Shown here one piece after another: positions 54,341 to 61,501 of a stretch of DNA of 64,000 nt. The stretch is from CAVQMB01 sp963713445. Its GTDB lineage: Bacteria > Pseudomonadota > Gammaproteobacteria > Competibacterales > Competibacteraceae. The notes under the pieces are model-generated. The model was not told the origin of the DNA and searched no databases. It saw only the letters and a list, made by a program, of their open reading frames with translations. The first letter of the stretch is position 1, and each line of letters begins with the position of its first letter. Both the position numbers and the translations under genes were made by a program. The stretch spans positions 62,001 through 126,000 of the forward strand of contig CAVQMB010000004.1 of assembly GCA_963713445.1 (NCBI GenBank), read 5' to 3'.

Positions 54341-56509
54341 ATGGTGACCTTAGCGAAAACCCCTGCGGTCAGCACCGATTTCGAGCTCTGGCTCGACCAG
54401 CTGAACGGCAACTGGGCCCCCGCACAGTGCGACCGCCTTCACAAGGCCCATCAAACGGTACTCGACCTGTTGCCGGACAGCCGTATCGGGCTGACGGCTG
54501 CCGGCCTGCTGGCCGATCTGCGACTCGATCACGAAGCGATCATCGCCGCGCTACTACAGGAAACCGTCGACCACGGACTGCTGACACTGAACGACGTGCA
54601 AGCGCGCTTCGACAAGGGTGTGGCCGCGCTGGTGGATGGCGTCGCCCGGATCGAGGTCATCGGCGCACTGCACCAGCAAGGCATGCAGACCCAGACCCAG
54701 CTCGAGGGCCTGCGCAAGATGCTGCTGGCCATGGCGCACGATGTGCGCGTCGTGCTGATCAAACTGGCGCTACGGCTGTGCCAGATGCGCGACGTCGACC
54801 GGCTGCCGCAGTCCACGCGCCAACGCTTCGCGCAGGAAACCCTGGACTTGTTCGCCCCCCTGGCGAACCGGCTCGGGATCGGCCAGTTCAAGTGGGAGCT
54901 GGAAGATCTGTCGCTGCGGACCCTCGATCCCGACAACTACAAGGCTATCGCCCGGGCGCTGGACGAACGCCGCACCGATCGCGAACGCCATATCAGATCG
55001 GTCATGTCGCGCCTGGCCCGGGAGCTGGCAGCGGCCAACATACACGCTGAAATCAGTGGCCGCGCCAAACATATCTACAGCATCTGGCGCAAAATGCAGC
55101 GCAAGCACCTGGCGTTTGAGCAAGTCTTCGACGTGCGCGCGGTGCGGGTCCTCGTCAACAGCGTCGCTGAATGCTACGCCGTGCTCGGTGTAGTGCACTC
55201 GCTATGGACCAACATTCCCCAGGAATTCGACGACTACATTGCCCATCCCAAGGAAAACGGCTATCAGTCACTGCATACCGCCGTCATCGGACCGGAAGGC
55301 AAAACGCTGGAGGTCCAGATCCGCACAGTGGAAATGCATCAGAATGCCGAGCTCGGGGTGGCGGCGCACTGGCGCTACAAGGAAGGCCACAAGGGACGCG
55401 ATGTCGCATTCGAAAAGCAGATAGCCTGGCTGCGCCGGCTTTTGGAGTGGAAAGACAATGAAGTCAGCGCCGACGATTTCATCGACTACTTCCGGGCCGA
55501 AGTGTTTCGCGACCGCGTATACGTCATCACGCCCAAGGGCGACGTCGTCGATCTGCCGCAAGGCGCCACGCCGCTGGATTTCGCCTACCATATTCACACC
55601 GAGGTCGGCCACCGCTGCCGTGGCGCCAAGATCAACGGCCGCATTGTGCCGCTGAACTACGAACTGACCAACGGCGATCGCGTCGGGATCATCACAGCCC
55701 GCGAAGGCAATCCCAGCCACAACTGGCTGCGCCCGCATCTGGGCTATCTGCGCACTTCCCGGGCACGGGCCAAGGTGCGCCACTGGTTTCGCCAGCAGGG
55801 CCGGGACAAGGCGATCGCTGCCGGCCGCAGCGCCCTGGAGCAGGAATTCCAGCGGCTCGACATCAACCCCAAGCAGGTTGACATGGATAAACTGGCGGCC
55901 CGGTTCAACTTCAACCGGGCCGAAGAAATGTATGCTGCTTTAGGCAACGAGGATTTGAGCACCGCCAGTGTGGTCGGCCTGCTGCAGGAACTGATCCTGC
56001 CGCCCCCGCAGCAGATGCTGCCGGTAAGCCGCAAGAGCCGCAGCGACGGGGCCGGCAGCGGTATCCGCATCCGCGGCGTCGGCAACCTGCTGACCCAGAT
56101 CGCCGGCTGCTGCAAACCGGTCCCGTACGAGCCCATCGTTGGCTTCATCACCCAGGGCCGCGGCGTCACCATCCACCGCCAGGACTGCCCCAACCTCATC
56201 AACCTGGAGAATTTTCACCAGGAACGGTTCATCGAAGTGGACTGGGGCGACGAGGAAGACCCCGCAGCCTATGCGGTCGAGGTGCAGGTTGAGGCATTCG
56301 ACCGACCGGGACTGCTGCGCGATATCACCCAGGTGCTCGCCAACGAGCGGATCAACGTCACCGCCACCAACACCCGCAGTGATCCGGAAACCGCCAGCGC
56401 AGTGCTGACCATGACCGTCGAGGTTAACGATCTGGCCCAGCTCAGCCGCCTGCTGGACCGGATCGGTGAGTTATCGAACGTGACCTCGGTACGGCGGATG
56501 CACCATTGA
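54341..56509 (+). CDS. relA: GTP pyrophosphokinase RelA
   Basis: 722 residues. The N-terminal hydrolase-like domain lacks the HD pair of active hydrolases. The synthetase domain has YSIWRKMQRK, EFDDYIAHPKENGYQSLHT (the acidic E-F-D-D motif typical of RelA, not SpoT) and VQIRTVEMHQNAELGVAAHW. TGS (about 400-460), zinc-finger/CC (GCCKPVP) and ACT domains follow. It makes (p)ppGpp on ribosomes with uncharged tRNA and is the synthesis-only enzyme here, so a SpoT is expected elsewhere. Confidence 0.96.
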   Translation: MVTLAKTPAVSTDFELWLDQLNGNWAPAQCDRLHKAHQTVLDLLPDSRIGLTAAGLLADLRLDHEAIIAALLQETVDHGLLTLNDVQARFDKGVAALVDGVARIEVIGALHQQGMQTQTQLEGLRKMLLAMAHDVRVVLIKLALRLCQMRDVDRLPQSTRQRFAQETLDLFAPLANRLGIGQFKWELEDLSLRTLDPDNYKAIARALDERRTDRERHIRSVMSRLARELAAANIHAEISGRAKHIYSIWRKMQRKHLAFEQVFDVRAVRVLVNSVAECYAVLGVVHSLWTNIPQEFDDYIAHPKENGYQSLHTAVIGPEGKTLEVQIRTVEMHQNAELGVAAHWRYKEGHKGRDVAFEKQIAWLRRLLEWKDNEVSADDFIDYFRAEVFRDRVYVITPKGDVVDLPQGATPLDFAYHIHTEVGHRCRGAKINGRIVPLNYELTNGDRVGIITAREGNPSHNWLRPHLGYLRTSRARAKVRHWFRQQGRDKAIAAGRSALEQEFQRLDINPKQVDMDKLAARFNFNRAEEMYAALGNEDLSTASVVGLLQELILPPPQQMLPVSRKSRSDGAGSGIRIRGVGNLLTQIAGCCKPVPYEPIVGFITQGRGVTIHRQDCPNLINLENFHQERFIEVDWGDEEDPAAYAVEVQVEAFDRPGLLRDITQVLANERINVTATNTRSDPETASAVLTMTVEVNDLAQLSRLLDRIGELSNVTSVRRMHH

Positions 56510-56567
56510 ACGACTGCAAGCGTCAGACCCGCACCCACGGTCGCGCGCGGTCGCGTCGCCGTGCCTG

Positions 56568-58082
56568 TCAGGCGTTGCCGTAGCGCTCCCGCAGTACGTT
56601 TTTCTGCACCTTGCCCATGGTGTTGCGCGGCAGGGCATCAGCCACGAACACCCGTTTGGGGACCTTGAAGCCGGCCACCCGCTCCTTCAGGGTGGCAATG
56701 ATGGTGGCCTCGCTGAGTTCATTCTCACTCCCCGGATGCGGCACGACCACCGCCGCGACGGCCTCCCCGAAATCGGGATGCGGCAACCCGATCACCGCGG
56801 ACTCGAGAACGCCGTCAAGGGCGTCGATATAACTCTCGACTTCCTTGGGATAGACATTGAGACCACCGCTGATGATGAGGTCCTTGCCGCGCCCGACAAT
56901 GCGGAAGTAGCCGTCCGCGTCCTGACTGGCCAGATCACCGGTGCGAAAGAAACCGTCCTCCACGAACTCTTCGGCGGTCTTGTCAGGCTTGCGCCAGTAG
57001 CCCTGGAATACATTAGGCCCCCGCACCTGCAACTGACCGACGCTGCCGGCGGTGACCGGCTGGCCCTGATCGTTGACGATGCGCGCCTCGACCCCGGGCA
57101 GCGGGAAGCCTACCGTACCGGCGCGGCGCTCCCCGTGCAGCAGGTTGGAGAGGTTCATGCCGGTCTCCGTCATACCATAGCGCTCGAGAATGGTATGCCC
57201 CGTGCGCTCGCGAAACGCCTCGAAGGTGCTCTCCAGCAGCGGCGCCGAGCCGGACACGAACAACCGCATGGCGCGGCAGCGGTCGGCATCGAACGCCGCT
57301 TCGGCCAGCAGCCGGGTGTAGTACGTCGGCACCCCCATCATGGCGGTGGCACGGGGCAGCCGATCGATCACCGCCTGACTGTCGAAGCGCGGCAGCATCA
57401 ACAGGCGGGCACCGGACAACAATACACAGTGACAAGCGACGAACAAGCCGTGTACATGGAACAACGGCAACGTGTGCAGCAGCACATCCGCATCGGTGAA
57501 ACCCCAGGCATCGACCAGGGTACGGCCATTGGCAGCCAGATTACCGTGGCTGATCATCGCCCCCTTCGGACGGCCGGTGGTGCCCGAGGTATAGACGATC
57601 GCGGCGACATCGCCGGCCGCCCGGGAAACCGTCGTGAACCTTGCCTCCTGCTCCGCGGCCGCGGTCATCAGTGACCCGCCGCCGTCGGCCTCCAGGCTGA
57701 ACCGATGCGCCACCCCACGGCCTGCTGCCAGCGACTCCAGCGGCTCGCGGGTACTGGCCGAGTAAACCACAGCCCCCGGTTCCGCATCGACCAGAAAATA
57801 GTCCAGCTCGTCGCGCTTGTAAGCCGTATTGAGCGGCAGATAGATCAGTCCGGCGCGCAGCGTGGCCAGGTACAACGCCAGTACTTGGGGCGATTTCTCA
57901 GTCTGCACCAAAACCCGGTCACCCGACACCAGCCCGCGGCTCGCGAACAGGTTGGCAATGCGAGCCACCTGCTGCTCCAGATCGGTGTAACGGTAGCGGT
58001 CACCGTGCTCATCCTCGAGCAGCCAGCGGTTGCGGTCGGCGGGAAAACGGCTTTCAATCAGGTCGTAAAGGTTGGCACTCAC
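56568..58082 (-). CDS. Malonyl-CoA synthetase-like acyl-CoA ligase (MatB family)
   Basis: 504 residues, adenylate-forming enzyme: IVYTSGTTGRPKGAMISHGNL (P-loop-like A3), YGMTETGMNLSNL (A5), GFFRTGDLASQDADGYFRIVGRGKDLIISGGLNVYPKEVE (A7-A8) and the C-terminal catalytic Lys in PRNTMGKVQKN. Length and the NLLHGERRAGTVGFPLPGVE region fit malonyl/methylmalonyl-CoA ligases best. A short/medium acyl substrate cannot be ruled out. Convergent with relA, divergent from tRNA-Thr. It could supply malonyl-CoA or acyl-CoA for lipid or PHA use (inference). Confidence 0.88.
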   Translation of the reverse strand: MSANLYDLIESRFPADRNRWLLEDEHGDRYRYTDLEQQVARIANLFASRGLVSGDRVLVQTEKSPQVLALYLATLRAGLIYLPLNTAYKRDELDYFLVDAEPGAVVYSASTREPLESLAAGRGVAHRFSLEADGGGSLMTAAAEQEARFTTVSRAAGDVAAIVYTSGTTGRPKGAMISHGNLAANGRTLVDAWGFTDADVLLHTLPLFHVHGLFVACHCVLLSGARLLMLPRFDSQAVIDRLPRATAMMGVPTYYTRLLAEAAFDADRCRAMRLFVSGSAPLLESTFEAFRERTGHTILERYGMTETGMNLSNLLHGERRAGTVGFPLPGVEARIVNDQGQPVTAGSVGQLQVRGPNVFQGYWRKPDKTAEEFVEDGFFRTGDLASQDADGYFRIVGRGKDLIISGGLNVYPKEVESYIDALDGVLESAVIGLPHPDFGEAVAAVVVPHPGSENELSEATIIATLKERVAGFKVPKRVFVADALPRNTMGKVQKNVLRERYGNA

Positions 58083-58110
58083 GGTCGATTCCGGTATCTG
58101 TTGAAGGATT

Positions 58111-58139
58111 TTGCGTTATCCGATGGTATGGCTTAACAT
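58111..58139 (+). promoter_or_regulatory. Sigma-70 promoter of tRNA-Thr
   Basis: TTGCGT (58111-58116) and TAACAT (58134-58139) have a 17-base spacer; the mature tRNA begins 22 bases after the -10. Confidence 0.55.
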
Positions 58140-58161
58140 TCCAAAGCTTAACAGAGATCAG

Positions 58162-58237
58162 GCCGGATTAGCTCAACTGGTAGAGCAACCGCCTTGTAAG
58201 CGGTAGGTTGGGGGTTCAAGTCCCTCATCCGGCACCA
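58162..58237 (+). tRNA. tRNA-Thr (anticodon TGT)
   Basis: 76 bases: acceptor arms GCCGGAT and ATCCGGC, D arm AGCTCAACTGGTAGAGC, anticodon loop CTTGTAA, T arm GGGTTCAAGTCCC, CCA encoded. Its 3' end faces a strip of decayed genes (58238-60811). Confidence 0.95.
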
Positions 58238-58412
58238 GAAAAATCACCCACTCACGCAACACCACCCTCCCAAGCTTGGCGCCGTCGGACGCTCACGGCA
58301 CACATAAAAACGCACCGCGACCAATCGCGACCGTGACTAGCGGGTGCTCAAGAGCAACGATGATACGCACCAGAGAGCACCACCGCTTATTGGTTGGCGC
58401 GAAGTCAGGAAG

Positions 58413-58610
58413 TTATCGCGATAGACTCCGCTCTCGCGCCCAGACGCGAAACGTGCCCTTAGTGGTGTGAATCGGGATCATGCGGACGCCGCCGCTGAGG
58501 GCGACGCCCCGGAAGACGCTGTTATCAAAGTAGCTGGGCGGAACGGAGGTCGGGGCGGCAGCACGTGCCGGCGCCGCAATCACGAAGGCGAGCACACAGC
58601 TCAGCCGCAT
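58413..58610 (-). pseudogene. N-terminal scrap of a secreted proline iminopeptidase
   Basis: About 57 residues: a signal peptide (MRLSCVLAFVIAAPARAAA) then SVFRGVALSGGVRMIPI and KGTFRVW. The SGGVRMIPI..KGTFRVW stretch is the N-terminal part of S33-family prolyl aminopeptidases, where the alpha/beta hydrolase core (LHGGPG) should follow. Here the frame leaves the family after VW and stops within nine codons. No core follows on this strand. Confidence 0.55.
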
Positions 58611-58711
58611 CCGGCTCGCTGAGCGGTATCAATATATAGCGTCCATTTGCTCCGAGGAAACTGTCAGTCAGTGAGAAATACAGTGCGAGTATCGATCGTC
58701 GGAAACAGAAA

Positions 58712-59899
58712 ATGACCTATACCGACACGCCCCGGAGCTGGACAATCACCCTGCTCGCTTTCGCCGGCTTCGCCAGCATGGCCTCCGTGAGGGTCTGCGA
58801 CGGGCTGCTCCCGGAGCTGATTCGGGAATTCGGCCACCCGGCCTCCGAAACCGCTTACGTGATCATCGCTTTCGCCATTGCCTACGGCGCCATGCAGCTC
58901 ATATTCGGGCCGCTGGGCGATCGCTACGGCAAGTACCGGGTCATTACCGGCGCCGCCCTGGCCTGTGCGGCATGGAGCCTGGCGGCCGTGTTCGCACCCT
59001 CGCTGCCATGGCTGATCGCACTGCGCGCGGTCACCGGCGGCACTACCGCGGCGATCATCCCGCTCGGTCTCGCCTGGATCGGCGATGCCATTCCGTACAG
59101 CCGACGGCAGCCGGTCATTGCCAGGATGGTGGCCGGCGTCATTCTCGGTGTCGGCGGCGGTCAGCTTCTCGGCGGCGGACTCGCGGACACGCTCGGTTGG
59201 CGCTGGGCCTTCGGTTTACTCGGCGCAATCTATCTCGCGGTGGGCGTGCTGCTACAGCGCGAATTGCGCGGCAACGCTGAGAGCCATGCCCGCCTCTCAG
59301 CGGCAACGGAAAGCCTTGCCATCGTACCCCGGATCCGTTCCGTGGTGGGAACGCCGTGGGCCGCCAGGGTGCTGGCGACCGTATTCGTCGAAGGAATCCT
59401 GGTATTCGGCCCGCTGGCATTGATTCCGTACTACCTGAACAGCTATTTCGACGTGTCCCTGACGGTCGCCGGCGCCACCGTGGCCCTGTTCGCACTGGGC
59501 GGGTTCGCTTATACCACGCAGGCCCGGCGCCTGGTGTCAGCGTTGGGCGAAACCGGGCTCAGCTTGGCCGGCAGCGGCATAGCGGGGTTGTCACTGGTGA
59601 CGCTGGGCCTGGGAGCGTCCTGGTCCTGGGCGGTTCCCGCCAGCTTCGGTCTGGGCCTCGGCTACTACATGATTCACAACACCCTGCAGACCAACGCCAC
59701 GCAAATGGCGCCTGAACATCGGGGCACCGCGGTATCCGTGTTCGCGGCGGCATTCTTCGCAGGGCAATCCACGGGCGTGACAGCGGCAGCCGGTCTGCTC
59801 CAAAGGATCGGACCGGCATGGTTATTCTCCGTAGCCGGCATCGCCCTTATCCTGCTGGGGCTGAGCTTCGCCACCGGGCTCCGCGGCCAGGGACGATAG
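58712..59899 (+). CDS. Major facilitator superfamily transporter
   Basis: 395 residues with 12 predicted membrane helices. MFS motif A is seen as GPLGDRYGKYR in loop 2-3, and a drug-exporter-like stretch GVILGVGGGQLLGGGLAD occurs in helix 5. It resembles YnfM/Bcr-type exporters; substrate unknown. It is intact and is the only complete gene in the strip behind tRNA-Thr, flanked by gene scraps on both sides. No regulator is beside it. Confidence 0.88.
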   Translation: MTYTDTPRSWTITLLAFAGFASMASVRVCDGLLPELIREFGHPASETAYVIIAFAIAYGAMQLIFGPLGDRYGKYRVITGAALACAAWSLAAVFAPSLPWLIALRAVTGGTTAAIIPLGLAWIGDAIPYSRRQPVIARMVAGVILGVGGGQLLGGGLADTLGWRWAFGLLGAIYLAVGVLLQRELRGNAESHARLSAATESLAIVPRIRSVVGTPWAARVLATVFVEGILVFGPLALIPYYLNSYFDVSLTVAGATVALFALGGFAYTTQARRLVSALGETGLSLAGSGIAGLSLVTLGLGASWSWAVPASFGLGLGYYMIHNTLQTNATQMAPEHRGTAVSVFAAAFFAGQSTGVTAAAGLLQRIGPAWLFSVAGIALILLGLSFATGLRGQGR

Positions 59900-60074
59900 C
59901 GCGGTGGTCTTTCGCCCAGCCATAACCGGACCCAAAAACAGAGCGACGCAGGAGCGGGGCTTTTGGGGGTCCGAGTTAATGGCCTTGGACATATTTATTG
60001 ATCGTCTAGTGAACATTCCTCGGAAAGCACCAGATATAGCGGTACCTGATTAGCCCCCGAAGCTGTTGGCTCGC

Positions 60075-60197
60075 ATGCGGGAAGCATTGCGGCTGCAGCA
60101 CTACGGTCTACGCGCGGAGCGAGCTGTTTGGGCGTCTACGCAGAATCAGGCTAATACAGTGCCATATATTCCTTTAGAAGAAGATGCTCAGGGTTAA
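60075..60197 (+). pseudogene. N-terminal scrap of a tyrosine recombinase (integron/phage integrase type)
   Basis: MREALRLQHYGLRAERAV matches the SAM-like N-terminal helix of integron and phage integrases (typically VREALRLRHYSLRTEQAY). The expected WIKRFI..HGKRHP continuation is lost; the frame goes on for about 22 unrelated codons and stops. The catalytic domain is not found downstream. Confidence 0.5.
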
Positions 60198-60811
60198 TTT
60201 ACCCTGGCTCGGCAGTGTGGGATAGCCGGGATTGAGAAACCGTCGCTTGTTCAGCCGTGGCTGATCCGACACTTTATGGCGTGCGCAACCGCAGACCACG
60301 ATGCACTTGACAGTTTAGGGCCCGATGTCTTTCAGGGTACGGGTCAGGCCGCCGGCCCGAAGGTAGCCGACAAATGCCCTGCCTCCACCTGAAAAGTCTC
60401 CTCGCCGCAGCGTCGATTCGTTGCAGCAACGGTTGAAGGGACAGATACGTTGGTGAAGAACATGAGAACAACGGGCCAATGGGGGAACACCAATATGCCT
60501 TTAGAGAATCCCTCTCCAGAGCTTTACAATGAAGATCTTGCGCCGGCCGAGGACCGCCGGTGGGGCGTTTACGGGTGGTTATCGGGGTTTTGATCGGTGC
60601 CGGGACTTATTACACCAGCACGCTGGCGGCACCTGGTACAGCCTTCGCGAGAGCCTGACTGTGGGCTACTGGTGCGCGGCCACACCCGCCGGGTGACGGC
60701 ATACCCCGCCTAAGGATATCCGGCCCGTGAATAAACCGCGCACGATCGAGCCCGGCGCGACGACACTGCACGGATGTCAGCGCCGGGCCACTACCCTGTG
60801 GTGGACACCAA
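60198..60811. other. Decayed region without intact genes
   Basis: Apart from the NCS1 permease scrap at 60495-60593, I see no coding sequence here. A frame at about 60570-60659 reads VVIGVLIGAGTYYTSTLAAPG, a hydrophobic stretch that may belong to another lost membrane protein. No terminal repeats or att-like duplications were seen. Confidence 0.35.
60495..60593 (+). pseudogene. N-terminal scrap of an NCS1 nucleobase/thiamine permease
   Basis: The first 24 or so of 32 codons (from MPLENPSPELYNEDLAP to EDRRWGVYG) match the cytoplasmic N-terminus of NCS1-family permeases, whose typical pattern is LYNEDLAP-x-RTWG-x-Y. The membrane part is missing, and the frame ends at TGA 60591-60593. Confidence 0.5.
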
Positions 60812-61210
60812 TCAGCGCTCGGCCAAAGCGTTGTCCGGATTGCCAATCACGCGTGGCAGATGCACGACGGTAATGCGCACCCGGGCGGTACCCTTGCGGA
60901 TCATTTTGAGCCGCCTGGCGGCCGCCTTGCTGAGGTCGATCACCCGACCTTTCACGTAGGGTCCGCGATCATTGATGGTAACCACGATCGATTTGCCCGT
61001 ATCACGCCGGGTCACCCGGACTCTGGTTCCGCATGGCAAGTCCTTGTGCGCAGCGGTCATCTTGCGCGGATTGAACTTTTGTCCGCAGGCCGTCATACGT
61101 CCGCGGAAATGGGGACCATAGTAGCTGGCGATGCCGATCTGAGCGTGGCTCGCGTAGCTCAGTCCCATCCCGCACGTCACGAGAAAGCACTTAAGGAAAT
61201 TCTTGTTCAT
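60812..61210 (-). CDS. rlpA: RlpA-like exported protein (double-psi beta-barrel)
   Basis: 132 residues from Met 61210 (MNKNFLKCFLVTCGMGLSYASHA signal peptide). The DPBB domain reads GIASYYGPHFRGRMTACGQKFNPRKMTAAHKDLPCGTRVRV, then VVTINDRGPYVKGRVIDLSKAAARRL. Full-length RlpA is a septal lytic transglycosylase with a SPOR domain and lipobox; here both the lipobox and SPOR domain are absent, so it is a short soluble or periplasmic form. Confidence 0.9.
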   Translation of the reverse strand: MNKNFLKCFLVTCGMGLSYASHAQIGIASYYGPHFRGRMTACGQKFNPRKMTAAHKDLPCGTRVRVTRRDTGKSIVVTINDRGPYVKGRVIDLSKAAARRLKMIRKGTARVRITVVHLPRVIGNPDNALAER

Positions 61211-61501
61211 TTGCCAAACCCTGTTAGGTTGAGGGCCAGGACGGAATAAACAGACCGTCCCTGCGAGCAGACCCTCCCTCCTCACAGCTTAACCACAACT
61301 ACCCCGCCAAGGGTCACACACATATCTTTGGTTTCTACAGCAAAGACAAAGCGTTCGCTCTGTTTATGTTGTTACGAACGGAGCGGCACGTTACGCGAAA
61401 ACCACTGTTCGAGTCAAGTCAAAGGGTAGCCGCTCACCCTTGGCCAGCACGCGCTCATATCAGCCGACCGCCCGTCCCTCAGGCCCCAAACCGCCACGGC
61501 A

